Shown piece after piece: positions 24,619 through 33,295 of a stretch of DNA of 64,000 nucleotides. Positions within the stretch are counted from its first letter, which is position 1, and every line of letters begins with the position of its first letter. Under the pieces are notes generated by a model. It worked only from the letters and a program-made list of their open reading frames with translations, was not told the origin of the DNA and made no database searches. The translations under genes and the position numbers were made by a program. This stretch comes from an uncultured Alphaproteobacteria bacterium (GTDB lineage Bacteria; Pseudomonadota; Alphaproteobacteria; RF32; CAG-239). The stretch spans positions 62,001 to 126,000 of the forward strand of contig CAKQRZ010000001.1 in NCBI GenBank assembly GCA_934271715.1, in the 5' to 3' direction.

Positions 24619-26292
24619 ATGGCAGAAAATGTGGCAAATCGTTATCACTATGTAATGGGAATACGGGACGATAACGCTCCGAATCATTGGCGTGAAGTTT
24701 CTGAAAACTATAAATTTACCGAACGTAAAACAGTTTTAGTTTTTCCGGGAAGCGCAGCCCATTCGGCTCAGGCGGCTAACGGAATGTGCAAAATCGTTGA
24801 AGAAATGCTGCCCGAAGAAATCCGGAAAAATGTGGATATCTGTTCGCTGTATTTTCCTGAAAAGACCAGACACCGCGAGGGTTCGGTGGTTAGGGCGCTG
24901 ACCTTGCTGGATGAATATATTCTGCCTTTGGTGTCTAAAGTTAATAAAAAAGGTAATTTAGAAAAAATTTCAGCGGCAAAAGCTGCAAAAAACTTGCGGA
25001 ATCTGACGATTTTTACGCATTGCTACGGTTCGTATATGGCCGAAGCGATAGATATTCAGCTGGCTAAAGATTTAGCGGCTTTAGGCTATAGTGAAAAGGA
25101 GCAGAAAAATATTCAAAAACAGCTGTTTGTTATTCATCACAACAGTATCAGCGATTTGCTGGGCGTAGCCAAGATGAATTCTACAAATTTATACCGCATT
25201 ACTCAAGCGGACGAACGCCGCAAGCTGTGTTTGTTTAACAGCGACAGCTTTCAATATGCGGCGCAGACGGCAGAACTTTCGCCGGATAAGGTGCTGTACG
25301 CTAAAGTCGGCGAAAATGAGCGGGCTTTGCTGATTAAGCAAATTACGGCAGCCGGAGATGATGAGCATAACGGCGCTTATTGGCATGACGACCCGAAATC
25401 GGAGGGCGGAGCAAAAGAGCAGCAGATTATTAAGCTGATTTTTGCTGAAGCGGTAAGTTCCGACTATCCTTTGGATAATATAGAAAAGCTTATTCGGCAG
25501 GCGGTTAAAACTCAGCCGGAAATGAAGCCTTTGCTGACCGAAGCTTTAACCGACGGAAAAAAATTCAGCTATGAGTATGCGTCTTATCACAATAATTTGT
25601 TTGATAAAAACTTTATTCTACGCGAAAAACAGATGACCGACGAGCTGAAAGAAAAAGAGATAAAAACGCTGCCGCCGGAAGTTTTGCTGTACCGCGATGC
25701 CGATGATAAAATGCTGCTGGATTATGCAATAGAAAATAATAATATTCCGCAGGTTAAAATTTTGTGGAATGCCGTACGCAAAATGCTGCCGAAGAATGAG
25801 GGGCTGTTTGAGCTGGAATATTCCAAACTGAGCCGCAACTATGTGCAGGCTTATGAAAATCATAAAATGTATCTGCAGCTGACTCTGAATGCCGGATATC
25901 CGGAGATGTTTGCGGCTTTGGCAAAAGGCTCTGACTCGCTGCCGCGTTTGGACTATACGGAAACAGATGATAAAACTTTGCTGGGCGCGGCCAAGGTTTA
26001 TGCCGGACTGCCTGCCAACACCGGACAGCTGGATACTTTGTACTATTATAAATCTTTGGTTTATATGTATGCAAGGGTTTCCGAAATGCCGCAGACTGAA
26101 GAAACCGCTGAGGTAATTAAGCAGCTGGACAGCAAGGTATTTACTAAAGCAAATGCCAAAAATATGGCGGTTAAACATAAAATTAACTCCTATGCTTCGC
26201 AGTTTGGGGCAGATGAGTTAATTCAGAAAGCTATTCAAAATTGGGGAGAAAAACCTTTACTTTATAAAAGCGGCGAGGAACTGAACAAGTAA
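24619..26292 (+). CDS. hypothetical protein with alpha/beta-hydrolase-like N-terminus
   Basis: 557 residues from the ATG at 24619 (TGAGG six bases upstream; a TTG at 24604 is less likely). The N-terminal third contains KTVLVFPGSAAHSAQAANG and LTIFTHCYGSYMAEAID, whose spacing resembles a hydrolase oxyanion loop and a nucleophile elbow in which G-x-S-x-G is replaced by HCYGSY. The C-terminal two thirds are helical with ankyrin-like pieces (DKMLLDYAIENNNIPQVKILW; DKTLLGAAK). No signal peptide. Function unknown. Its last 36 bases overlap the end of the convergent pgpA. Confidence 0.65.
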   Translation: MAENVANRYHYVMGIRDDNAPNHWREVSENYKFTERKTVLVFPGSAAHSAQAANGMCKIVEEMLPEEIRKNVDICSLYFPEKTRHREGSVVRALTLLDEYILPLVSKVNKKGNLEKISAAKAAKNLRNLTIFTHCYGSYMAEAIDIQLAKDLAALGYSEKEQKNIQKQLFVIHHNSISDLLGVAKMNSTNLYRITQADERRKLCLFNSDSFQYAAQTAELSPDKVLYAKVGENERALLIKQITAAGDDEHNGAYWHDDPKSEGGAKEQQIIKLIFAEAVSSDYPLDNIEKLIRQAVKTQPEMKPLLTEALTDGKKFSYEYASYHNNLFDKNFILREKQMTDELKEKEIKTLPPEVLLYRDADDKMLLDYAIENNNIPQVKILWNAVRKMLPKNEGLFELEYSKLSRNYVQAYENHKMYLQLTLNAGYPEMFAALAKGSDSLPRLDYTETDDKTLLGAAKVYAGLPANTGQLDTLYYYKSLVYMYARVSEMPQTEETAEVIKQLDSKVFTKANAKNMAVKHKINSYASQFGADELIQKAIQNWGEKPLLYKSGEELNK

Positions 26293-26754
26293 ATAAAGCG
26301 TAAAACCGGCCATTAAACCGGCGCAGACGTCGTCCATCATCACGCCGTAAGCGTTTTTCATTTTGGAATCAAACCATTTTACCGGTCCCATTTTGCAAAT
26401 ATCAAAAAAGCGGAAAGCGGCAAAACCGGCTATATACAGCCACCAGTTTTGGGTGTTTTGATAAAGGCTGCCGCAAACAAAACTAAAAGCCAGCAGCTGT
26501 CCGACAACCTCATCTATAACAACTTTTCCCGGGTCTTTTTCTTCTTGGTTGCGGATAACGGCGTCAGTAGCTAAAACTCCGGCGACAAAGCAGATTATGG
26601 CAGCAACGATAATTCCGTAAATTCCGGTATAATATGCCAAAACAAAGGCGAGGGGAAGCGTGCCTAAAGAGCCGACGGTTCCGGGAGCTTTAGGGGATAA
26701 TCCCAAGCCAAAATAAGTAGCAATAATTTCTGCAGTTTTATTGGTGGCAGACAT
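26257..26754 (-). CDS. pgpA: phosphatidylglycerophosphatase A
   Basis: 165 residues from the ATG at 26754 after AAGGAG; an upstream start at 26838 lacks support. PKAPGTVGSLGTLP, IRNQEEKDPGKVVIDEVVGQL and the FRFFDI...KMGPVKWFDSK block are the PgpA signatures, over four membrane helices. Dephosphorylates phosphatidylglycerophosphate to phosphatidylglycerol. Its 3' end overlaps the convergent gene. Confidence 0.92.
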   Translation of the reverse strand: MSATNKTAEIIATYFGLGLSPKAPGTVGSLGTLPLAFVLAYYTGIYGIIVAAIICFVAGVLATDAVIRNQEEKDPGKVVIDEVVGQLLAFSFVCGSLYQNTQNWWLYIAGFAAFRFFDICKMGPVKWFDSKMKNAYGVMMDDVCAGLMAGFTLYLLVQFLAAFIK

Positions 26755-26908
26755 AGCAATCTCCTTATAAAAATTTTTATAATCCGTTTTTAGCCGATTT
26801 TCTGTCAGCATGCAATCATTTGCAAATTTTTTACACAAATAACAGTTTAAATCGGCAGCTTCCGGCTTATTTTATATAAGGTAAAAAAAACAAAATAAGG
26901 AGAAGAAA

Positions 26909-27097
26909 ATGAATTGGTTAGATAAAACGGCATTGGTTTTGACGGCTATCGGCGGTATAAACTGGGGGCTGATAGGTATTGCAAATCTCAATTTAGTAGA
27001 GCTGATTTTCGGCTATGCGCCGGTTTTGGTAACAATTATATATATTTTAGTCGGGCTGGCGGCTTGCTATACGCTGTATGCTTATTTAGCAAAATAG
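26909..27097 (+). CDS. DUF378 small membrane protein
   Basis: 62 residues with two membrane helices; TAIGGINWGLIGIANLNLV is the DUF378 hallmark. AAGGAGAAG precedes the ATG. Function unknown. Confidence 0.85.
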   Translation: MNWLDKTALVLTAIGGINWGLIGIANLNLVELIFGYAPVLVTIIYILVGLAACYTLYAYLAK

Positions 27098-27118
27098 TAG
27101 AAAAAATGAAAATAGTTC

Positions 27119-27147
27119 TTGACTAAGGTATATTCTTATTTTATGGT
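27119..27147 (+). promoter_or_regulatory. promoter of tRNA-Ile2
   Basis: TTGACT, 17 bases, TATGGT, 18 bases before the tRNA. Confidence 0.55.
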
Positions 27148-27165
27148 AACGCTGCTGATAAAGAC

Positions 27166-27242
27166 GGGCGCTTAGCTCAGTTGGTTAGAGCCGGCCGCTC
27201 ATAACGGTCTGGTCGCAAGTTCAAGTCTTGCAGCGCCCACCA
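27166..27242 (+). tRNA. tRNA with CAT anticodon, probably tRNA-Ile2
   Basis: 77 nt with encoded CCA. Acceptor gggcgct/agcgccc, anticodon stem ggccg/cggtc with loop CTCATAA. The TTAGCTCAG start, TGGTCGC variable region and GTTCAAGTC T arm resemble tRNA-Ile2, whose C34 is modified to lysidine, more than elongator Met; it lacks the initiator's anticodon-stem GC pairs. Confidence 0.85.
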
Positions 27243-27245
27243 TAA

Positions 27246-27273
27246 AGACCACTCTTTAGGAGTGGTTTTTTTG
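27246..27273 (+). terminator. terminator after tRNA-Ile2
   Basis: accactc/gagtggt stem around tttag followed by seven T. Confidence 0.8.
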
Positions 27274-27288
27274 TGGGCATTTTAAAAG

Positions 27289-27435
27289 GTCCTCGAACTT
27301 GCGAGAAAGCAAGTTTGAGAGCGAGAGAAAGGCGGGCGGCAGAACGCCGGCAGCCAGAGGCTGTGAACGATGCGTCGGCGGAGCGTTAGCGTAGTCAGTC
27401 TTGCAGCGCCTCCCCTTTGCAGGTGTTTTTTTTAT
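27289..27435 (+). repeat. tRNA-trailing GC-rich element, copy 2
   Basis: Starts with a hairpin echoing the tRNA T stem (cgaacttgcgagaaagcaag), continues gagaaaggcgggcggcagaa, cgccggcagcc and gatgcgtcggcggag, and ends in gtcagtcttgcagcgcc, an imperfect copy of this tRNA's own 3' end (caagtcttgcagcgccc). A weak hairpin with a T8 run at the end could be a terminator. Confidence 0.6.
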
Positions 27436-27476
27436 AGCCGGCTTCTTAGATTTTGGCGGAAACAGCGATATTTATT

Positions 27477-27505
27477 TTGACTTTTAAAATCTTAGCAAAT
27501 ATCAT
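27477..27505 (+). promoter_or_regulatory. promoter of the hsd locus
   Basis: TTGACT, 17 bases, TATCAT, 43 bases before the hsdM ATG. Confidence 0.55.
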
Positions 27506-27547
27506 AATCGCAACAGTTTATAATTTTACAAAATTAAGAGGTCTAAT

Positions 27548-29059
27548 ATGGCGGAGAAAAATAACGCAAATATCGGTTTTGAAAAGCAAATATGGAATGC
27601 GGCTTGTGAATTGTGGGGACATATTCCGGCGGCAGATTACCGCAAGGTAATTATCGGGTTAATCTTTTTGCGTTATATTTCTTTTGCTTTTGAAAAACGC
27701 TATAATGAGCTGGTTGCCGAGGGCGAGGGCTTTGAAGATGAAAAAGACGCCTATATTATGGAGGGTATCTTTTATGTTCCGGAAGCGGCGCGCTGGAATA
27801 AAATTGCCGCTGCAGCCCATACGCCGGAAATAGGCTTAATCATTGATGATGCCATGCGCGCTATTGAGGCGGAAAATAAATCTCTGAAAGACGTTTTGCC
27901 TAAAAATTATGCTAATCAGGCTTTGGATAAAAGGGTTTTGGGCAATGTAGTAGACTTATTCACCAACAACATAGATATGTCGGAAACAGACAAAGACAAG
28001 GATTTGCTGGGGCGTACCTATGAATATTGCATTGCCAAGTTTGCGGCGTATGAGGGGACTAAGGGCGGAGAATTTTATACCCCGTCCAGCATTGTGAAAA
28101 CCATTGTTGAGGTACTGAAACCGTTTGATAATTGCCGCGTTTATGATCCTTGCTGCGGTTCGGGCGGTATGTTTGTGCAGTCGGTCAAGTTTTTGCAGGC
28201 GCACGGCGGCAACCGCGACCATATTTCTGTATATGGGCAGGAAGCGAACGCCGACACTTGGAAAATGGCTAAAATGAATATGGCTATCCGCGGTATTGAT
28301 GCGAATTTTGGACCGTATCAGGCAGACACGTTTTTTGATGACCAGCACCCGCACGAAAAATTTGATTTTATTATGGCTAATCCGCCTTTTAATCTTTCTA
28401 ACTGGGGACAAGACAAGCTGCAGGACGATGTGCGCTGGAAATATGGTATTCCGCCTGCCGGCAACGCCAACTATGCTTGGATTCAGCACATGATACATCA
28501 TTTGGCGCCGAATGGTAAAATCGGTTTGGTGCTGGCTAACGGTGCGCTTTCTTCACAAACAAGCGGGGAGGGAGAAATCCGTAAAAATATTATAAATGCT
28601 GATTTGGTTGAGGGCATAATCGCTTTGCCGCCGCAGCTGTTTTATAGCGTCACAATTCCGGTTACATTGTGGTTTATCAGCAAAAATAAACCACAAAAAG
28701 GACGCACCGTATTTATTGATGCGCGCAAAATGGGTTATATGGTAGACCGCAAGCACCGAGATTTTACTGATGAGGATATTGCCAAAATTGCCGATACATT
28801 CACGGCTTTTCAAAATGGTAAACTGGAAAATGTTAAAGGTTTTTGCGCTGTGGCGACAACGGCGGAAATTGCGGCGCAGGACTATATTTTAACTCCGGGG
28901 CGATATGTGGGGATTGAAGAACAGCAAGATGACGGCGAACCGTTTGAAGATAAAATGAAACGTCTGACCGGCGAGCTTGCGGATATGTTTAAGCAGTCTG
29001 ACGCTTTGCAGTCGGAAATCCGCGAAAAACTGAAAGCTATTGGCTGGGAGATAAAGTAA
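27548..29059 (+). CDS. hsdM: type I restriction-modification methyltransferase subunit HsdM
   Basis: 503 residues. N-terminal HsdM helical domain (FEKQIWNAACELWG, YRKVIIGLIFLRYISFAFE), then the N6-adenine methylase core: GGEFYTPSSIVKTIVEVL, SAM-binding DPCCGSGGMF (about residue 200) and catalytic NPPF (about 278). With HsdS it methylates the host recognition site. Next gene starts with no gap. Confidence 0.95.
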   Translation: MAEKNNANIGFEKQIWNAACELWGHIPAADYRKVIIGLIFLRYISFAFEKRYNELVAEGEGFEDEKDAYIMEGIFYVPEAARWNKIAAAAHTPEIGLIIDDAMRAIEAENKSLKDVLPKNYANQALDKRVLGNVVDLFTNNIDMSETDKDKDLLGRTYEYCIAKFAAYEGTKGGEFYTPSSIVKTIVEVLKPFDNCRVYDPCCGSGGMFVQSVKFLQAHGGNRDHISVYGQEANADTWKMAKMNMAIRGIDANFGPYQADTFFDDQHPHEKFDFIMANPPFNLSNWGQDKLQDDVRWKYGIPPAGNANYAWIQHMIHHLAPNGKIGLVLANGALSSQTSGEGEIRKNIINADLVEGIIALPPQLFYSVTIPVTLWFISKNKPQKGRTVFIDARKMGYMVDRKHRDFTDEDIAKIADTFTAFQNGKLENVKGFCAVATTAEIAAQDYILTPGRYVGIEEQQDDGEPFEDKMKRLTGELADMFKQSDALQSEIREKLKAIGWEIK

Positions 29060-30046
29060 ATGGAACAGCAGAATAATATTGTTATATATCAGACAGAAAA
29101 TGGAAAAAATAAAATAGATGTGCAGTTGCAGAATGAGACTATTTGGCTCTCTCAAAAAGATATGGCAGAACTATTTGAATGCAGCACAGATAATATTTCA
29201 CTGCATTTAAAAAACATCTACAAAGAACAAGAATTAAGTAAAGATTCAACTACCGAGGATTTCTCGGTAGTTCAAAAAGAGGGAGCAAGAAATGTTAAAA
29301 GACCGAAAACTTTTTATAATTTAGATGCTATAATAGCTGTCGGTTATCGTATAAATTCTAAAAAAGCGACCCAATTTCGTATATGGGCGACAAATGTTTT
29401 AAGGCAATATTTGGTTAATGGCTATGCGGTTAATGAAAAGCGTCTGTCTAAAAAACAAGAACAAATAGAGGTATTGAAAAACTCACTCAATTTGTTAATT
29501 CGTTCTATTGCTTTGCAGGCAAATACTCTTGATGATGCGCAGAATTTGGCAAAGGTGCTGGAAAATTTTGCTCAAGGCTTGGAGTTATTAGATGATTATG
29601 ACAATAAAACTTTGGCAACAAAAGGATTGACTAAGCGAGAAGCTGTTAAAATATCTAAAGAAGAGTATTTGCAGCTTATTGCAAAAATGAAACCGGAGTT
29701 TGGTTCTGATGTATTCGCAAATCCTAAAGATGACAGTTTTGACAGCTCAATTAACCAAATTTATCAAACATTCGGCGGAGTGGAATTATATCAGACATTG
29801 GAAGAAAAAGCGGCAATGTTGCTCTATTTTCTAGTTAAAAACCATAGCTTTACAGATGGCAATAAAAGAATTGGCGCGGCCTGTTTTTTGTATTTTCTGG
29901 ATAAAAACGGGATTCTCTATCAAAACAATATCCAACTTATTGATAATACAACATTATTTACTCTTACGATTTTAATTGCCGAAAGCAAGCCGGAAGAAAA
30001 AGAAACAATGAAACAAGTAATTCTAAGCGTGCTGAATAATGGGTAG
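29060..30046 (+). CDS. RhuM-family protein with Fic/Doc domain
   Basis: 328 residues. N-terminal RhuM region (DVQLQNETIWLSQKDMAELFECSTDNIS, RGxNSKKATQFRIWA-like block) and a C-terminal Fic/Doc domain with HSFTDGNKR near residue 265 in place of HPFxDGNxR. Fic/Doc domains transfer AMP or phosphate to target proteins. RhuM-Fic genes often sit inside type I restriction loci. No antitoxin-like gene is adjacent. Confidence 0.85.
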   Translation: MEQQNNIVIYQTENGKNKIDVQLQNETIWLSQKDMAELFECSTDNISLHLKNIYKEQELSKDSTTEDFSVVQKEGARNVKRPKTFYNLDAIIAVGYRINSKKATQFRIWATNVLRQYLVNGYAVNEKRLSKKQEQIEVLKNSLNLLIRSIALQANTLDDAQNLAKVLENFAQGLELLDDYDNKTLATKGLTKREAVKISKEEYLQLIAKMKPEFGSDVFANPKDDSFDSSINQIYQTFGGVELYQTLEEKAAMLLYFLVKNHSFTDGNKRIGAACFLYFLDKNGILYQNNIQLIDNTTLFTLTILIAESKPEEKETMKQVILSVLNNG

Positions 30047-30145
30047 AAATTAAAAAAATATATACATTTCCAATTTGTAATGTGATAACATTGAAGTAAA
30101 TGAAGATTGATTTTGCAGGGTACAAAGAAAATAGTGAGAGATAAA

Positions 30146-32134
30146 ATGGAAAATAAAACAGAATATACATTTAAAAGTAGTTTGATATCGCGCGTTAGAA
30201 ATTTTTCATTAACACCAAATGAGAAAAATTCTTTGATGCCTATATTTGAAGCTATTACAAATTCTCTACAATCATTATATGAAGCCTTTAACAAAGATTG
30301 GTTAACTAAAGGATTTGTAAATATTTTATTATATTTGGATCATGAAGGTAAATATCCTAAAGATATTGAAATAGAGGATAATGGTATTGGTTTTAATAAG
30401 GTAAATTTTGATTCTTTTTTAACGTTTGACAGTACTCATAAATTAGAAATTGGAGGAAAAGGAATTGGACGATTCTCATGGTTGAAAGTATTTGAGTCTG
30501 CACATATAATAAGTACTTTTATAGAAAATGGCATTAAATATAAAAGAGAATTTGATTTTGTATTAAATGATACACCTATTCAAAATCATTCTTTAATACA
30601 AGTTTCTGATGATGACCCCATTAGAACTATAATCACATTAAAATGTATGAAAAGTGAATATAGATCAAGATTTCCAAATCAAATGGAAACAGTTATAAAA
30701 AAAGTTCTTATTCATTTTTTGCCATCTTTAATTACTGTATCTCCATCTATAAATATATTATCTGAAAATCAAGATTCTTCTGATATAAAAGAAGTTTTTT
30801 CAAATAATAGCTTTAACTTGCAGGAGCAAATAATAGAAACGGAAAAATATGGTACATTATATTTAAAAAATATGTTTTTGGATAAAAAATGTTTAGATAC
30901 AAAACAAGGACATACACTTTTTCTGTCTGCAAATAACCGAATTGTAACTGATCATAAACTTAGTAATCAGTTAGGATTATTAACCAATTGTGCTTACGAA
31001 GATCATTCGGTTTTTTATACAGGTGTAGTAACTGGAAAATATTTAGATGAAGCAGTATTTGGAGAAAGAAGTTCATTAAATTTACCAGAAGAAGTTCAAA
31101 ATGATATATTTAAAATAGTTATTGATAAACTTAAAAAAGGGTATCTAGAACAGCAAATAAAAGATTTACTTGATACAAAAACTAAAAGTATTGAGAGAAT
31201 TGTAAAAAAATATCCACGTTTCTCGTATATGATCAAAGATCCTCAAGAATGGGCTGGTAAATTAGCTCTTTCATCACAGAAAGACGAAGATATTGTTAAA
31301 GAGTTGTCAGTTTATGATTTCCGTGAAAATAGTAAAATAGCAAAAAATGTTGGAGAGTTGAGTATTGATAAAGGATATACAGAAGATGAATTAAATGAAA
31401 AATTGACTGAAACAATAGATAAAATAACTGATGTAAATAAATCAAATCTTGCGGAGTATGTAGCTAAAAGAAAAGTAATTCTAGATATTCTTCAAAGTAG
31501 GTTAGCCTATGAAGATCAAGAAAAAAAGTCAAAATTTAAAGAAGAAGCTATTCATAAAATTATTTGTCCAATGAAAATTTCTTCAGATGATATAGATGTT
31601 AAAGATCATAATTTATGGATTATTAATGATAGTTTATCATTTTATAAATTTATGGCTTCAGATAAACAAATAAAAAGCTTTGTGAACAATTCAGATTCTA
31701 TTTCACGTCCAGATTTAGCTTTATTTAATGGGTGTGTTTCATTTTTAAAAGGAAATGATCCTGTTGTAATTGTAGAGTTTAAAAGACCAGAAAGAGATGA
31801 TTATACTGATGAGGAAAACCCTATTAATCAAATATATAATTATATAGATGAATTCCGTGAAAAAAAAGTTCATAAAGCAGATGGAACTCTGATAAGACAA
31901 ATAACTAATGACACGCCGTTCTTCTGTTATGTAATTTGTGATATAACAGATAAATTAGAGAAAATTTTATCTAGAGAAAATTTGCATATCCCATTAGTTG
32001 GAAAAAGAGGATTTTTCGGATATAATAGCGAATATCATGCATATATTGAAATAATTGATTTTCAAATAATGATAGATGACGCAACTAACAGAAATAACTT
32101 TTTCTTTGAAGAGTTAGGAATAAAAGATGACTAG
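30146..32134 (+). CDS. GHKL-type ATPase with C-terminal nuclease-like motif
   Basis: 662 residues from the ATG at 30146 (GAGAGA upstream). The N-terminus carries a GHKL (Hsp90/MutL/MORC-like) ATP site: E-x3-N (Glu35, Asn39), DNGIGF (about 78) and GGKGIGRFS (103-111). Near the end, RPDLALFNG followed by VVIVEFKRPERDD fits a PD-(D/E)xK nuclease core (D...ExK). The gene is much more AT-rich than hsdM and hsdR, suggesting separate acquisition. It overlaps hsdS by 8 bases. Probably a defence effector or restriction accessory; that is inference. Confidence 0.75.
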   Translation: MENKTEYTFKSSLISRVRNFSLTPNEKNSLMPIFEAITNSLQSLYEAFNKDWLTKGFVNILLYLDHEGKYPKDIEIEDNGIGFNKVNFDSFLTFDSTHKLEIGGKGIGRFSWLKVFESAHIISTFIENGIKYKREFDFVLNDTPIQNHSLIQVSDDDPIRTIITLKCMKSEYRSRFPNQMETVIKKVLIHFLPSLITVSPSINILSENQDSSDIKEVFSNNSFNLQEQIIETEKYGTLYLKNMFLDKKCLDTKQGHTLFLSANNRIVTDHKLSNQLGLLTNCAYEDHSVFYTGVVTGKYLDEAVFGERSSLNLPEEVQNDIFKIVIDKLKKGYLEQQIKDLLDTKTKSIERIVKKYPRFSYMIKDPQEWAGKLALSSQKDEDIVKELSVYDFRENSKIAKNVGELSIDKGYTEDELNEKLTETIDKITDVNKSNLAEYVAKRKVILDILQSRLAYEDQEKKSKFKEEAIHKIICPMKISSDDIDVKDHNLWIINDSLSFYKFMASDKQIKSFVNNSDSISRPDLALFNGCVSFLKGNDPVVIVEFKRPERDDYTDEENPINQIYNYIDEFREKKVHKADGTLIRQITNDTPFFCYVICDITDKLEKILSRENLHIPLVGKRGFFGYNSEYHAYIEIIDFQIMIDDATNRNNFFFEELGIKDD

Positions 32135-33284
32135 CTGGCAAGAAGTTAGATTGGGTGATGTTTGTATTCAAATCACGGATGGTACACATAATACCGTAAA
32201 GGATTGTGAAAGTGGGGATTGCTATTTACTAAGTTGTAAAAATATAAAAAATGGTAATATTGAGATTGGAAAAAATGAACGAAAAATTGATAGACATACT
32301 TTAGAAGAACTTAGAAAAAGAACTAAGACAGCCAAAGGAGATGTGTTATTATCATCTGTAGGAACTATTGGAGAAACGGCTGTTATAAAGCTTGAAAATC
32401 CTAATTATGAGTTTCAAAGAAGTGTGGCTATTTTTAAACCAAATCTAAATTTTATTACTTCTGAATTTTTGTATTATAGCTTAAATAGTAGAAAAGATAT
32501 TTTACAACATTATGCAGAAGGTGCTGTGCAACAATGTTTATTTATAAATCCATTAAAAGATTTTCCTATCAATCTACCACCTCTTGATATTCAGAAGAAG
32601 ATTGCGGGGGTGTTGGGAGCGTTGGATGATAAAATTGAGCTGAACAATAAAATAAACGCCAACTTAGAACAGCAGATGTATACTTTAGTTGAGCAGAATA
32701 TTTTGAATATAGAAACAAAAATATCTCTAGATGAACTTTGTAATGTTTTTACAGGACGGAAAAATGCAAATGAATTTGAAAAAAATGGTGTAAATAAGTT
32801 TTTCACTTGTGGTCCAGAGGCATTAACAATAAACAGTTTTATATATAATGGTCCTGCTATAATTGTTTCCGGTAATGGAGCTTATACCGGTCGTACAAGA
32901 TTTTATAATGGTAAATTTGATTTATACCAACGTACATATGCCTGTACAATAAAAGAAAATATAAAATCTGATTACATTTATATTTTATACCCTATACTTA
33001 AGTTGCAGCTTGAAAAAAAGTTGATGGGCGGAACTCATGGTTCTGCTATTCCGTATATTGTGATGAACGATATAGCTAAGTTCCAAGTTCCTTTTAATGA
33101 AGCTGTTTTCAATAAAATAGCACCGATGTGTAAAGCCATGATTGATAAAATACAAGCAAATGAAGCAGAAAATGAAAAGCTATCGGCGCTTCGCGATACG
33201 CTCCTGCCAGAACTTATGAGTGGGGAAATAGATGTATCAAAGGTTGACATAAACAAATTTAATGCTGCAGATATGTTATTATAA
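32127..33284 (+). CDS. hsdS: type I restriction specificity subunit HsdS
   Basis: 385 residues: target-recognition domain 1 (WQEVRLGDVCIQITDGTH...), central conserved helix (LPPLDIQKKIAGVLGALDDKIELNN), domain 2, and a C-terminal conserved helix (LRDTLLPELMSGEIDVS). Determines the DNA site for both methylation and cleavage. The two conserved helices have host-like composition while both recognition domains are AT-rich, as expected from domain swapping. Confidence 0.93.
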   Translation: MTSWQEVRLGDVCIQITDGTHNTVKDCESGDCYLLSCKNIKNGNIEIGKNERKIDRHTLEELRKRTKTAKGDVLLSSVGTIGETAVIKLENPNYEFQRSVAIFKPNLNFITSEFLYYSLNSRKDILQHYAEGAVQQCLFINPLKDFPINLPPLDIQKKIAGVLGALDDKIELNNKINANLEQQMYTLVEQNILNIETKISLDELCNVFTGRKNANEFEKNGVNKFFTCGPEALTINSFIYNGPAIIVSGNGAYTGRTRFYNGKFDLYQRTYACTIKENIKSDYIYILYPILKLQLEKKLMGGTHGSAIPYIVMNDIAKFQVPFNEAVFNKIAPMCKAMIDKIQANEAENEKLSALRDTLLPELMSGEIDVSKVDINKFNAADMLL

Positions 33285-33295
33285 GGGAGAAATAA

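Noticed and set aside
27098..27165. tRNA-Ile2 locus as an integration site of the restriction island
   Set aside because: The 3'-end copy at about 27400 lies before hsdM and recurs behind other tRNAs lacking islands, so it is not evidence of an att site for this island.
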